Positions 12,966 through 25,225 of a stretch of DNA of 64,000 bases are shown in pieces. The translations under genes and the position numbers were made by a program. Origin of the DNA: Ephydatia muelleri (Eukaryota; Porifera; Demospongiae; Spongillida; Spongillidae); the NCBI GenBank assembly GCA_013339895.1, contig JABACO010000006.1:305168-369167 (forward strand). The letters are read 5' to 3'. Each line of letters opens with the position of its first letter. Position 1 is the stretch's first letter. The notes under the pieces were generated by a model. The model saw only the letters and a list, made by a program, of their open reading frames with translations. It was not told where the DNA came from and did no database searches.

Positions 12966-14640
12966 CTATCAACAATAATATATGCCATATGTATGATACT
13001 CAAAAGCTTAACTGAGTCAGTTTCACCATACACAATACACAATACATATGCACACGTACACAGTGAATACATGTCTAAATAGGACAGTAGCTTTGTCTGC
13101 ATGATATTATGAGCAACACAGAATCCCTCCTTTAGCATTCAGTTGCATGAGTTCAGTGATTGATTGATTGATTGATTGACAGCAGCGGATGGATTACATC
13201 ACCGCTACGTTTGGTTGGTCTGGGTACGAGACTAGGTGGCTACGGCTAACTTCGAAATGATCTACGTGATTTGCCGGGCGCTCGGGGATTACATCACGTG
13301 GTTACGGTGTCTAGCCTATACGTGCAATAATAGTGCTTGTAATGCAGCTGTTTACAATAGACAACCCACAATGCATATGACTCGACATCATACGAAAGTT
13401 ATGTATAAGTTTATTTACAGTTGATATAAGTAGTGTAAAGCCTATTCCTGTTTCTGGATTCTCTTAGTTCATTTCGCATGCATCCTGAAAGCAGCTCATT
13501 TCAGTTATTTACAGCACTTTTTGGCCAGCGCGTATTTGGACTGCAAATTGCGGTTTGAATTGGGAGCACACAGACTGCACACTATAATATTAACGTATAC
13601 CAGTCAGTTTCATGCCTTTCTGTAAATTCTAAAGCTACGATTCTTGTTTAATAGTAATAACAACTATAAACTCCGATTCTAGCACTGACTCGTGCACTTT
13701 TATTTATTTATTTATTTTCGGCACAACCCCCACGTAGCAATGAAGGGGCAACCTCATGTTTTTTCACCCGTAGCCCTGCTAACGCCCGTTTTTGTCGCCA
13801 GCGTTTGTACAAGTAGTCTGCATGCAGTGGACAGAAATAAGGACGCTTATAGTAAGCTGCGTATAATTCTGATTAAATTCAGTCAGAGATAATATATATA
13901 AATTATCTCTGATTCAGTACTGCACATACATGCATCATACATGCAAATAGGCCCTATTCTATTGTATAATTATATATAACTAGACTTAGCCCGTGAAAAA
14001 TCACGGAGCTGATTGTATATGATAAGAAGTCAACATACAATAATCCCACCTGTTGTAATATACGGTTACTACGCAACCTATATACAATAGCCCGCGCGCG
14101 CAATGAAATACTTCCCGTCTGTACGATAAAAATGAACACCAGTCAATTGCCATTGGTCGCTAAGTAGCCTTACCCTGTAAAAAATCACCGAAGTGTTTAA
14201 AATACAGTAATCTACCACCTGTTGTGTAATATACGGTTACTACGCAACCTATTTAACTCTTTGACAGTCAACGTGCAGCACGGATAACGTAGTTAATTGA
14301 TTATTTGCCAGTGTCGTTATCATGATTTTAATGATAATACATGCATTGTGTACATGTATAATAATAATATTATAATTACAATTTAAACACACAACACAAT
14401 GTCAAACACATACTCTAGATAGAATGGCCCTGGAGTTGGTTCTTATCAGGGTCAAGTTTAATCTGCCATAGATCAGATTTGTATATAGTGACGGACTTAG
14501 GCTGCCCCAGTCGGGTGGCTAGTCTTCCGGCAAGTCTGGAGAGGCTACGTTGAGCTTCAGGTCCCCAGAAATGTTTTTAATCATGGCTACCCGTACGGCC
14601 GTTGCTTAGTAGTCTCTGTTCTCAAAGAATCTCGCGGTTA
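12966..14640. other. Non-coding region upstream of copy 1 (left side)
   Basis: 12,966-13,960 is alignable to intron 1 of receptor copy 2 (4,330-5,420), for example 'AACCTCATGTTTT' and 'GCCCGTTTTTGTCGCCAGCG', with a TTGA/GATT microsatellite at 13,160. Homology ends near 13,965, where copy 2 continues into Reeler exon 1. The following 600 bases are AT-rich. They contain two copies, about 170 nt apart (about 14,040 and 14,210), of a block with 'ATACGGTTACTACGCAACCT', so they look like interspersed repeat sequence. I see no coding exon. Confidence 0.5.
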
Positions 14641-15090
14641 GCCTCCTTAAAAAGATACTGTCTATGATAGAAGAGTGTTTTATGATGTTTGTTATGATAT
14701 ATGGTGTACTAGCTTCAAAACTATTCGCGCCAATGTTATAATCACCGCCTTGACACGATTTGCCAAAATCATTGGCGCGAATCAAGCGGGAAAACGTGCC
14801 CGTAGTTTGTTCAACTGTATCTCCGTAACGGATGGTATAGAACTTAACGAACAGAACAAACCAATAGTTACAGGACTCCTCTATGTGCAACCCAAATTTG
14901 ACGCATTTTCAACACTCGTACGTGGAGAAATGAGGATTTCTAACCCGCGGGGTTAACGATTGTTGTATCCACAGCACGGAAAATGTGTAGATCACAAAAA
15001 TCGATTTTCACACAGAGAAATGGTGTGGAAATGAGTGTACGAAATTTGAAATGAAAACTTAGTACCGTCGCGAAGATGTGTTGTTTAGTA
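14640..15090. mobile_element. Half of a foldback-type element
   Basis: This block matches the arms of the foldback element at 38,835-39,540. Shared strings include 'GGCGCGAATCAAGCGGGAAA', 'CAACTGTATCTCC' and 'GAAGATGTGTTGTTTAGTA'. A short self-complementary pair, 'ATTCGCGCCAATG' near 14,720 and 'CATTGGCGCGAAT' near 14,771, marks the symmetry point. The apparent small ORFs on both strands arise because the arms are complementary. I infer a non-autonomous DNA element. Confidence 0.5.
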
Positions 15091-15091
15091 C

Positions 15092-15258
15092 AACGTGATC
15101 TATCACCCCAACATTGATACAGCTGGTAGAATTTGCTTGGACGTCTTGAAATTGCCGCCTCAGGGTTCGTGGAAGCCGGCACACAACATATCTACAGTAT
15201 TGACTTCTATCCAACTTTTGCTGTCAGAACCTAACCCTAACGATGGTCTGATGGCAGT
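15092..15258 (+). pseudogene. UBE2T: Stray exon of ubiquitin-conjugating enzyme E2 T (UBE2T-like)
   Basis: One reading frame encodes about 54 residues that match the central part of an E2 enzyme: '[20 protein letters not shown]', then '[18 protein letters not shown]' and 'NDGLMA'. The catalytic cysteine sits in 'GRICLDVL'. The wording closest to this is UBE2T, the Fanconi-anaemia E2 that monoubiquitinates FANCD2. The upstream part of the E2 fold and the downstream 'DIS' exon are not seen. The sequence 5' of it is foldback element, and a 190-bp tandem repeat follows. A weak GT donor follows 'LMA'. It may be one exon of a gene extending beyond, or a captured fragment. Confidence 0.6.
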
Positions 15259-15263
15259 CAATA

Positions 15264-15656
15264 TTTCCCATAGAGATGTATGGGTGGTTTCCCATAGGAA
15301 TGTATGGGTGGGAATCTACTTTTGAATCGCTTGGTAAACCCATACCAATGCAGTTATGCTCGGGGTGGCATTAAAAAGATATAGAGGAGTGGTTACTGCT
15401 ATTTTCCAAGTGTGCAGTGGTTTGCTCATATTGCATGTCTCATCAACACGTCGATGCTAAGATAGTCATAAATTTCCCATAGAAATGTATGGGTGGGAAC
15501 CTACTTTTGAATCGCTTGGTAAACCCATACCAAAGCAGGTATGCTCGGGGTGGCATTAACAAGATATAGAGGAGTGGTTACTGCTATTTTCCATGTGTGC
15601 AGTGGTTTGCTCATATTGCATGTCTCATCAACACCTCGATGCTAAGATAGTCAATC
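15264..15656. repeat. Tandem duplication of about 205 bp
   Basis: Two near-identical blocks (about 15,264-15,468 and 15,469-15,656) start with 'TTTCCCATAG' and share 'GGGTGGCATTAA', 'AGATATAGAGGAGTGG' and 'CTAAGATAGTCA'. A short extra copy of the 'ATGTATGGGTGG' start lies at 15,275. They directly follow the UBE2T-like exon and end at a 'CCGCGCTTCGCGCGG' palindrome (about 15,656) and a G-run (15,682-15,701). Confidence 0.85.
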
Positions 15657-15702
15657 CGCGCTTCGCGCGGGAGCAGTGCATGGGGGGGGGGGGGGGGGGG
15701 GT

Positions 15703-15840
15703 TTGATGTACAGATGCTTCAACAGCAAGAAAGTGAATTCTCTTTTAACAAAGCAGCTTTGGAAAGCATTGCTGATTGTTTAGTGTACTTTGGTAAGCAA
15801 GGAATTGCACTTAGAGATCTGATTCGTGGCTCTCTTAAGG
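15703..15840 (+). pseudogene. Possible hAT/TTF-type zinc-finger transposase fragment
   Basis: The plus strand encodes 'QQQESEFSFNKAALESIAD' followed by 'CLVYFGKQGIALR', ending at a GTAAAA donor at 15,841. The 'FxGxQGxALRG' style motif is typical of TTF-type zinc-finger hAT-derived proteins. Only this short piece is present, next to a G-run on one side and a (TG)n tract (15,853-15,890) on the other. Confidence 0.35.
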
Positions 15841-15851
15841 TAAAATAAGCA

Positions 15852-15891
<40 letters not shown>

Positions 15892-16030
15892 CCAAATAGC
15901 TATGTGTATGGTCTGAAGACACATGTATGGTTTCAGCACCATTGCTGAAGGAAATTGAAAACTGAAACTTACTTACCCTTGGCCTCTTGTCTTCTGGCCC
16001 TCGTTGGTTGTGTCTGTAGGCCAATTCTCA

Positions 16031-16110
16031 GGTAGAGGTGAGGCAAACAGATGGCATCTACCAGCCAGCGACAATCATCAGATTGATGGACAACACTACG
16101 TACACTGTTG
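16031..16110 (+). pseudogene. Possible Tudor-type exon fragment
   Basis: Between an AG at 16,030 and a GT at 16,111 lies an open segment encoding 'VEVRQTDGIYQPATIIRL' and 'MDNTTYTV'. This resembles one strand pair of the Tudor-like domain of ARID4 proteins ('VExRxxDGxFxEAxIxKLxDxxxYTV'). No neighbouring exon is visible before the minisatellite and the N gap, so the assignment is tentative. Confidence 0.3.
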
Positions 16111-16199
16111 GTTAGCTGATACATTAATGGGGATGGGGCATATTGGATTAGGACTACCCTCATTTCACTTCATACCCTGTTGCTGCTGTTACACAACTT

Positions 16200-16739
16200 C
16201 CTTCCCTCTCTTACTCCTCTCCTCTCCATCTCCTACTGCCTCCTGTCCTTCATCCCCTTCTTCCCTCTGTACTGCCTCCCTCATCTCCTCGATCCCCTTC
16301 ACCCCTCTCTCCTCCATCTCCACTCCCTCTCCTCTCCTCCTCATCTCCCACTCCCTCCCCTCTCCTCCATCTCCCACTCCCTCCCCTCCTCCATCTCCCA
16401 CTCCCTCCCCTCCTCCATCTCCCACTCCCTCCCCTCCTCCATCTCCCACTCCCTCCCTCCTCCATCTCCCACTCCCTCCCCTCCTCCATCTCCCACTCCC
16501 TCCCCTCCTCCATCTCCCACTCCCTCCCCTCCTCCATCTCCCACTCCCTCCCCTCCTCCATCTCCCACTCCCTCCCCTCCTCCATCTCCCACTCCCTCCC
16601 CTCCTCCATCTCCCACTCCCTCCCCTCCTCCATCTCCCACTCCCTCCCCTCCTCCATCTCCCACTCCCTCCCCTCCTCCATCTCCCACTCCCTCCCCTCC
16701 TCCATCTCCCACTCCCTCCCCTCCTCCATCTCCCACTCC
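16200..16739. repeat. 24-bp minisatellite
   Basis: Pyrimidine-rich tandem array with unit 'CTCCTCCATCTCCCACTCCC' plus 'CTCC', clean from about 16,370 and degenerate before that. The long translated ORFs on both strands are artefacts of this repeat and the N run. The assembly gap begins inside the array, so its true length is unknown. Confidence 0.95.
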
Positions 16740-17739
16740 NNNNNNNNNNNNNNNNNNNNNNNNNNNNNNNNNNNNNNNNNNNNNNNNNNNNNNNNNNNNN
16801 NNNNNNNNNNNNNNNNNNNNNNNNNNNNNNNNNNNNNNNNNNNNNNNNNNNNNNNNNNNNNNNNNNNNNNNNNNNNNNNNNNNNNNNNNNNNNNNNNNNN
16901 NNNNNNNNNNNNNNNNNNNNNNNNNNNNNNNNNNNNNNNNNNNNNNNNNNNNNNNNNNNNNNNNNNNNNNNNNNNNNNNNNNNNNNNNNNNNNNNNNNNN
17001 NNNNNNNNNNNNNNNNNNNNNNNNNNNNNNNNNNNNNNNNNNNNNNNNNNNNNNNNNNNNNNNNNNNNNNNNNNNNNNNNNNNNNNNNNNNNNNNNNNNN
17101 NNNNNNNNNNNNNNNNNNNNNNNNNNNNNNNNNNNNNNNNNNNNNNNNNNNNNNNNNNNNNNNNNNNNNNNNNNNNNNNNNNNNNNNNNNNNNNNNNNNN
17201 NNNNNNNNNNNNNNNNNNNNNNNNNNNNNNNNNNNNNNNNNNNNNNNNNNNNNNNNNNNNNNNNNNNNNNNNNNNNNNNNNNNNNNNNNNNNNNNNNNNN
17301 NNNNNNNNNNNNNNNNNNNNNNNNNNNNNNNNNNNNNNNNNNNNNNNNNNNNNNNNNNNNNNNNNNNNNNNNNNNNNNNNNNNNNNNNNNNNNNNNNNNN
17401 NNNNNNNNNNNNNNNNNNNNNNNNNNNNNNNNNNNNNNNNNNNNNNNNNNNNNNNNNNNNNNNNNNNNNNNNNNNNNNNNNNNNNNNNNNNNNNNNNNNN
17501 NNNNNNNNNNNNNNNNNNNNNNNNNNNNNNNNNNNNNNNNNNNNNNNNNNNNNNNNNNNNNNNNNNNNNNNNNNNNNNNNNNNNNNNNNNNNNNNNNNNN
17601 NNNNNNNNNNNNNNNNNNNNNNNNNNNNNNNNNNNNNNNNNNNNNNNNNNNNNNNNNNNNNNNNNNNNNNNNNNNNNNNNNNNNNNNNNNNNNNNNNNNN
17701 NNNNNNNNNNNNNNNNNNNNNNNNNNNNNNNNNNNNNNN
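16740..17739. other. Assembly gap of 1,000 N
   Basis: Exactly 1,000 N characters, a conventional fixed-size scaffold gap. The left edge is in the minisatellite. The right edge starts inside an intron of receptor copy 1, whose counterpart is at 12,727 on the left. The two flanking contigs are therefore inverted copies of the same locus. Confidence 0.97.
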
Positions 17740-17847
17740 TACAGCACCTTAATAACTGTATAAAGTGAGGTAGTCCAGCTTTGTTTTAAAAGATTAAATG
17801 ATAAGCTCAGTTGGAGTTATAAACTTTTGTGCACATATAGAGTGCAG

Positions 17848-20800
17848 TCTCACATGCAAACAACAGTGTGAAGAACAATGTTTCCTTAACATGGACTGCT
17901 CCAACTGCAGGGAGTGGGCCTATTGTCTTCCTGTGAGTGTGATATGTGTGTGGTGAAAATGGTGCATGTGTGGCATGAGAAGGCTTTTATGGTGAGAAAG
18001 GTATGCTGACATATACAAAATAATAATGTGCATTAGGATCTTAACCTTGCAGTACAGGATTCCTCTCATTGATATCACCAAGTGAATGTTCTCACCTATG
18101 CAGCTATGCAGTGGTGGTTCAGAACTCTGAGGGGGTCAGTATTTTCTATGCCACCCTAAACACCACTGTCATACCAGAAGGTAAAGAGTTGACTGCCAAG
18201 GTATGCCATAACGGGTGTCTCCCTCCTAGGATGTGCTGATCCTCTGTACTTTAAATGGAAGTACCTGTGTAACCTCCTGCCCTCCTTACTACTATGGAAA
18301 CTACACATCTAGATTGTGCCTTCCATGTGAGTGTTTACATAAGCACAGTCAAAGTGATGCTGTTAACTCTGAGTTCTCCACATTCCACATCACACAGTAC
18401 CCAATGGTTATACAAACATCTTCAATGCCACCTTCTATGAGCTAACATTTCTGAATACTACTCCAGTTGGGACCATATTATTTGTTTGACTATTTATGTT
18501 AATCCAGCAGTAGTGCCATTAGGGTCAGCATACTACTTACTATCACTGGCAATATTGGTCCTTCAACTTTTGCATCTGACTACTTTGCATTCTCTCTGCT
18601 CATAACTATGTCTATCTTCATCCTATTAATAGTCCAAGTGACTATGTTGTAACAGATCAGGTTTATTACAAGGCTCAAACAATCATACCAACATTCATTT
18701 CAATCTCCAAAGCCTTGTACCTCCATATCAGCTTGTGGGTGCTAACAATGTTGGTGCTACAATCATTGGTGAGTGATCCTAATTTCATTTTTAGTATAGT
18801 GAATGACAATGTTCCATCTATCCAGATATATGCCAAGCTAATCCTTGCTACAATGGAGGAACATGTGTGTACATTGGCAACTCCACTGCAACATGTACAT
18901 GTGCACCAGGCTTCAATGGAGCAAACTGCTCCAATGACATCAACTACTGTACCCCAACCACCTGTCTAAATGCAGGCACGTGTTATGATGGATATGGTAC
19001 CTACACCAATTGTACATGTGCACCAGGCTTCAATGGAACAAGCTGCTCCATTGACATCAACTACTGTACCCCAACCACCTGTCTAAATGGAGGCACCTGT
19101 TATGATGGATATGGTACCTACACCAATTGTACATGTGCACCAGGCTTCAATGGAACAGACTGCTCCAATGACATCAACTACTGTACTCCAACCACCTGTC
19201 TAAATGGAGGCACCTGTTATGATGGATATGGTACCTACACCAATTGTACATGTGCACCAGGCTTCAATGGAACAGACTGCTCCAATGACATCAACTACTG
19301 TACTCCAATCACCTGTCTAAATGGAGGCACCTGTTATGATGGATATGGTACCTACACCATTGTACATGTGCACCAGGCTTCAGTGGAACAAGCTGCTCCA
19401 ATGACATCAACTACTGTACCCCAACCACCTGTCTAATTGGAGGCACCTGTGTTGAAGGTTATGGCACCTCAACCTCATGTGTGTGTGCACCAGGGATTGG
19501 ATGTATGATTTCAGGTGAGAAAAAGGGAATGATTATAATAGAATGCAGAAGTGGCAAATCCCACCCCAAAATACTTCTCTTAGGATAGATAATTATGTAT
19601 TGTAATATTATAAAACACAGAACATACATACCTAATCTAAACAGAGGCAAAGTGTCTAGACAACGTAGCAGTGATATGTGCTGTAACTAGGTTAAGATTT
19701 AGCCTGCCATAAAGGCTATTGAGGACAGCTGCCTTTGCCTTGTTGGAACTGGTTGCTAGGCAAGAGGCCAGATGCGACAATGACTCCATGGCTTCAGCAC
19801 CCCAAGCACCATAAGCTTTAATAAGCATGGGGACACAGACCAACCCAAGCTCCCTGCACTTTCCATCATTTGCCTCATGCTTGCTCAGCTCAGTAGCTCT
19901 TCCGGCTGCACCAGCTGTGACTCCCACTTCCAACAAAATATTTAAATAGAGTGGTGAGGTCACAGATAGGTCAATGGTCTGCTGGCTTGCCCACAGACCA
20001 GTTGGGTACTAGCATGTCAGCTGGGCAGGAGTGGCAATGGTCAAGGGTGAGGTTGCTTCCTGCTTCCACCTTAACACTCAAGTGGACCCTGCGACAGGCC
20101 TCCACTAGGGTGTCTCGGAGTTTATTGTGGCAGGAGACAACGTCAACCCCCGCTTACAGGTGAGAGCGTGATGGCCAAGGGGGGTCAAGCGCACTCCCTG
20201 GATGTCAAGGCCCAGTCACCACTTGATGGCTACCTGAAATTCAGACGGCTCCAGATGGAGGCCAAGCCCCTCAGAGGGTATAACTGAGATCCATGAGGCA
20301 GCATGTGGGGAAGAGACTGAAAGCATGCGAGCTCTATCTCTATGGGGGAGGAATTCTCTAAGAGCAGATTGAAATGGTGGTTGCCCACTTTTGTGCATCT
20401 TTTGGTGGAAGGGTGATGTCAACACATCCTCTACACAGACTGCATCAGAAGTTAGAACAAGGGAGTTGAATGCCTCTACTCAAGATGTTGTTGAGAGGAC
20501 GTGCTAAAGCCAGATGAGCTATGGGATGAAATGTATGCTGCCGGTGAGTGATGAGAAATAGAACGTAAACCAAGGCCACCTACTACTCAGACTGTGGCCA
20601 GGCCTGATCAGATGTATCAAATTCAGTGCAACATGTTTTATAATTGTTATTATAATTATGACACATTATCAGAGCTACTGAAAACTTACAAAGTGCTTCA
20701 CCTGATATAGGACTACAGACTCCTTACAAATCGATTTTCGAGTGATTTCTGTTCTTGCTGTGTATATACATAATATGGTCATTATTATGGCATATTACAC

Positions 20801-23713
20801 ATTCGTATTGTGTTTTTTCTTATACCAGTTGTGCTGTAAGTGTAACAGATGTGTATATGTAAGAGATTATATTCTCTTATACATAGAAAGCTGTCCTCAT
20901 CTCATGAGCACTGGTAACCAAACATTTGACTGGCCTCAGTCTTATGTCGGTACTGTTTATTCACCGTCTCCGTGTATTCACGTCGCTGTGTAGGCTCCTA
21001 TCCTACAGGCGGGGTATGGGGACCCATTGAAATAATATGTATTCCACGCATTAGTGGGATTATATCACGTGTTGTTAATGAAGTGGAAGATCTCCTGAAT
21101 GATGCTATCAATAACCCTGAGGTTTGTGCTCGTATGTCAAGCAATATTTTACCAAATTACATTATTGCCTGTATTGCAACACACAGATTGCTACTATCCT
21201 TTTGCAAAATATAGATGCATTGCTAGAAACTGATCCAGATGTGATGTATGAAGCACAAGTACCTACAAGGTAAGTGAAAGTTTATTGTACAGCTGATACT
21301 CTATAGTACGAAACAATAAGTGCACTTACATGTAGGTACAAGATCTACAGAATGGCCATAGCATTACATGTAGATATCACTGATGAAAGGCTCAGCCTCA
21401 AATATAGTTCAAAGGTGGCTTGAGGATTTTGTCTATGAATGGATTGCATGAGGCCTTGATCTCAAACAAGAGAAACTGCTACATGGACCCTTAGAACAAA
21501 TGCATGCTTATTAACTTCAACACACATAATACATTAATTAATCCTTTCTTCATAGGATCATCAATATTCTAAAATTCTACTCAAACAATGCCATTATTAA
21601 TGAAACTGCAGTGTTTGAAGGAAAATCATTCGCCATTCAACTGGAAAATGTCAACATATCAAACAGCTGTTTTACTGGAAAAGGTTTCTATGTCAAACTG
21701 GGTTCTGTTGGTATGGCCAGAGAAGGCAACCAAACCATAGCTATTAGTTCAAATGATGCAGGGAACACAACAGCCTCTGCACAAGTTCTGCCGTCATATC
21801 CTAATGTGTGTGGCAATGCTGGGCCATCCATATACAGGCTGTCCTTCTACACATTTCTTCAGGACACACTGTTTAGATCTCCTGAACAGGAACAAAAAGG
21901 CTTCAGACTTGGGTCTATCATAGTCAGTGTTGGGGGTAGTGCCTTAAGCCTAGCCAGTCAGCTTCAGTTTTCGTTTCAGCTTGCTAAGGTAAATGAATTT
22001 AAAAAATGTGTGAAATGTTGGGTGAGCTGGTTCTTTATTATAGGAAGCTGCAAATGCATCTAAAATTGAAGCTGTACAGTGGACCAGTGGCCCCTATCAA
22101 GATGGCATGTGACAACAGAGGGCTGCAATATAGTGCATGAAGAGAACAACATAATCACAACACAAACTAAATTAGGAGGTGGTAAGGTTGACTCTAGCAG
22201 TACGAGTACACCTTACCAAGGTAACTTTGGACTGCTCTTGGTGAGTGAGTTCATTTTAATCTGGTGAAACTGAATGCATTTGACAGTGATAATATGTGCA
22301 CCCACACAGGATCTAAACCCTGGAAGTTTGAGCTGCCCTGCTGCAAACATACTAACATATATCGGGACTGTGGCCTCCCTCCTCTCATTACGCTGTTCAT
22401 TATAACCTACACATGTTCAAAGTGAGGCCTCATGCATGCACAGTTTGCTGCATCATTGTGCGCCAATACCTGAAGTCTAACTTTACTAGCACTTTCTCTC
22501 CGTGCGTACATGATATGCAGGCCTTTGCGTTCATCTGATCACGGCCAAGTTATGATCAACATGTCCTGTGCACTGCTGTGCCTGTATGTGGTCTTTGTGA
22601 TGTCTGCCAATGCAACACCTGTTCCTGCATTATGTGGGACCAGTGCAGCCTTGGTCCACTACTTCATGTTGGTGTATTTCATGTGGACTGCAGTTGAAGC
22701 TGTGTTTCTGTACATCAAGCTTGGGAGAATTTTGGGCAAAAAGAAAAGACGGTTCACTTTAAAGGCAGGACTAGTGGCCTGGCGTAAGTACATGCATAAC
22801 TTTTGTTATGTGACAATATATGCTATATGAATGAACTCCTCCTTCAGTTGTACCCTTTGGAGTTGTGATCATTTCAGCTGGAGCAGGTCACAGATATTAT
22901 ATTAATGGAAACTAGTAAGCTAACTAAAAAAAAACGATGCCTAGTCTGAAACTAGAATTTATACATGCATAATGTAATGGGAACTGACTTTAAGCAAAAA
23001 ATAACAGAACTGTGGTAACTATTTATGCTTCTGTTTTCAGCTGTCGTGCTAATGGCTATCCTTTCTACCTTGGATTTATCTTGCCCTTCCTGGCCATCTA
23101 CTTATTCAACTGGATTGTGTTCATTGTCATAATTGTGTCCCTCGTCCGACATGCGAAAGTAGCGAAGAAGAGCTTCAAACAAAGCAACGTTACAATTGCT
23201 GCAGGATTGGCCCTGGTTTTGGGCCTTGGGTGGGGATTTGGACTTGCAGCAAGCAATAACAAAATAACTTACCTAGCGTGTGCACTTCAAATCGTATTTA
23301 GCGTCTTCATAGGTTGCCAAGGTCTCCTCATCCTTCTCTTCCACGGAGTGCGAAACAAAGATGCCAAGATGGTTTGGCGATCATGGCTTCATTTTGTAAA
23401 ATCAGCAGGGCATGGAATTCAGACAATGAAGTCGTTTGATGTAAACACAGAGGACAATAGTAAATTTACCTCCACTCTACGTGACGTTTTGCCAACAACA
23501 GCGCAAAGTGAGGCTACATATGAGCCTGAAAAATCACTCGCAACAGAGAACAACTTCAATGGAGTACCGCATGATGACCACATTCCTCACAGCACCTTTT
23601 TAGCTACAGCGGGGAAGAAGGAAGTAGTCTCGAAGGGTGATGCACTCTGTCTCGGAGAAATGAAAATGATTGAGAATGATTCGGCCAAAGAGAGCACAAT
23701 TACTACATGCTGA
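17848..23713 (+). CDS. Reeler/EGF/GAIN adhesion G protein-coupled receptor, copy 1 (right arm; disrupted)
   Basis: Same gene as 6,749-12,965, starting at the third Reeler exon because the contig begins here. Exons: 17,848-17,932 ('SHANNSVKNNVSLTWTAP', end of Reeler), 18,104-18,180, 18,230-18,326 (Cys-rich), 18,398-18,768 (sandwich-like), 18,826-19,514 (EGF x6), 20,887-21,121 (HRM-like), 21,187-21,269, 21,556-21,988 (GAIN), 22,044-22,240 (GPS-like), 22,310-22,421 (TM1), 22,521-22,783 (TM2-3), 22,848-22,914 (TM4), 23,041-23,713 (TM5-7 and cytoplasmic tail). A 57-nt intron precedes the EGF exon. The deletions in the GPS exon (TGA at 22,110) and TM1 exon (about 22,391) match the left arm. The extra T near 18,250 and the losses near 18,480, 19,359 and 20,979 are seen only here. 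The intact paralogous pieces suggest a real receptor family; whether this copy is functional is doubtful. Confidence 0.8.
19640..20500 (-). pseudogene. Antisense retroelement remnant in the EGF-HRM intron of copy 1 (right arm)
   Basis: Inverted duplicate of 9,960-10,830 with the same 'SPHAASWISVIPSEGLGLHL', 'AGAAGRATELSKHEANDGKC' and 'LYGRLNLNLV' blocks on the minus strand. No reverse transcriptase domain is present. The intron that contains it (19,515-20,886) is the longest in the gene for this reason. Confidence 0.65.
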
Positions 23714-24157
23714 CTGCTTGTCATTCCAGGAATTGAAGACTACACCAGCCTATTGATTAAGGCTGCTCTATATGTAGTAATAAGACTAGAATGAGTTTAA
23801 AAGTATACGTAGGGACTGAAGAATTTTTTTGAATAATAGTATAAAAGATTGAATCATTTTTAGGATATAACCAGTAACACGGATACATTATATAGACACT
23901 GTAGTTTATGTGTTATCTAATAAATCTGATGTTTGGACTGCCACAAAGAGCACAAATAATACTGAATCTGATTTGATTATGAACCGGTAGAACAATATGT
24001 ATACATTTATGATCAGCTTCCCATACTTAATTTTGCATTGAAGTGATTGAAATTCATAGTCCATCACATTACAAGTTTATGGTACACAAGAGGGCTCACT
24101 CATGCAGGACAGTTTCGCATGCCCCCAAAAGGCATCCATTTGTAGTAAGGATAACAG

Positions 24158-24475
24158 GTGAAGTCTTATGGAGCAGCCACCTTGAAGCTAAACCTTTCAT
24201 TGATGAGAACTAATGCTAAGGTAATCATTTTGGATGTCAACGAGCACCAAATGGCCATCAAGTGGTGGCTGGGCCTAGAAACCTCACCTGGCTCACCTCT
24301 TGCGCATTGGGACCATAACACCCTTTGGATCCCCTGGACATGACATGCATTAATAAAAAACAAGAAGGTGATGTGTATCCAGGCATAACAAGCTGTATGG
24401 AGGATGTATTGCTTCAAACCTGGCATTGCACCTGCATCAGTGCCAAGGCAGGAGTTGGCAGTGGACTTGGACTGA
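24158..24475 (+). pseudogene. Sense-strand retroelement fragment between receptor copies 1 and 2
   Basis: Plus-strand remnant with 'HQMAIKWWLGLETSPGS' and, after frame changes, 'DVLLQTWHCTCISAKAG'. These belong to the retroelement domain described at 9,960-10,830, here in the opposite orientation relative to the receptor. It begins about 445 nt after the copy 1 stop codon and ends about 180 nt before the copy 2 start codon, so it may overlap UTR or promoter sequence of either gene. Confidence 0.55.
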
Positions 24476-25177
24476 TAGAGGCCACGGCCGTATATACCTG
24501 CCGGAACGGAGGCACTGACCGACCCTGGCTGATTGAACGCATTTGCATTTGTTACAAAAATGCTCCGCAGGATGTTGTTTCTTTTCTTGCAAGCGATATT
24601 TATACATGCAGCCCAATTAGTAATATACAGGGCAAGCTTTATAGTTATCGATATGGGACTACCCTACCGCTGGCTAGCAGCTTGCATACTACTAAGCATA
24701 GCAACGACCGTAAGAGCTTATTCCACTGGAGTACCTGCAGCAGCCTGTACGAGGATATATCCCGAGGGTCATAACGGCACGTCTCAGAATCTTCAGTCAA
24801 GTCCCTTTGTGTTGGACATCTCTCAGTTCTACAATCAGCTAGGCAACCTCTACTATACCCCTGGATACACCTACGTAGGTAAGTATAGTATATTAGTCAA
24901 TGCCGAACAATGCGCGATTGATTTGCTCAGTAATTGCATGCTGGTCAATGTCATGCAAAGTGATTTCAAACTGCCGGATTGCTGCATGCAGTCGGTAGCC
25001 GCACGTATGATAGCAGTAATAATTATTCAGTATTATTATAAAATAGGGCCTATATATGTGCAGTACTGAATTTAATCAGAATTATACACAGCTTACTATA
25101 AGCGTCCTTATTTCTGTCCACTGCATGCAGACTACTTGTACAAACGCTGGCGACAAAAACGGGCGTTAGCAGGGCTA

Positions 25178-25178
<1 letters not shown>

Positions 25179-25224
<46 letters not shown>
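25179..25224. repeat. Poly-G tract in receptor copy 2 intron 1
   Basis: About 46 G residues, the mirror of the 41-base C-run at 5,243-5,283. The length difference between the arms is what polymerase slippage or base-calling error would produce. Confidence 0.85.

Positions 25225-25225
<1 letters not shown>

Noticed and set aside
16004..17763. Very long ORFs on both strands (up to 582 codons)
   Set aside because: They consist of the 24-bp minisatellite translated in several frames plus the N run. There is no domain, and the codons are repeat-driven.
18398..18768. Calling the exon before the EGF repeats a cadherin domain
   Set aside because: It has beta-rich spacing and a 'TPVGTILFG'-like start, but none of the calcium-binding motifs (LDRE, DxD) are present, so I left the fold unnamed.
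24325..24774. 149-codon ORF overlapping the Reeler first exon in another frame
   Set aside because: It mixes retroelement remnant with an off-frame reading of exon 1. The signal peptide and Reeler motif are in the overlapping frame starting at 24,653.
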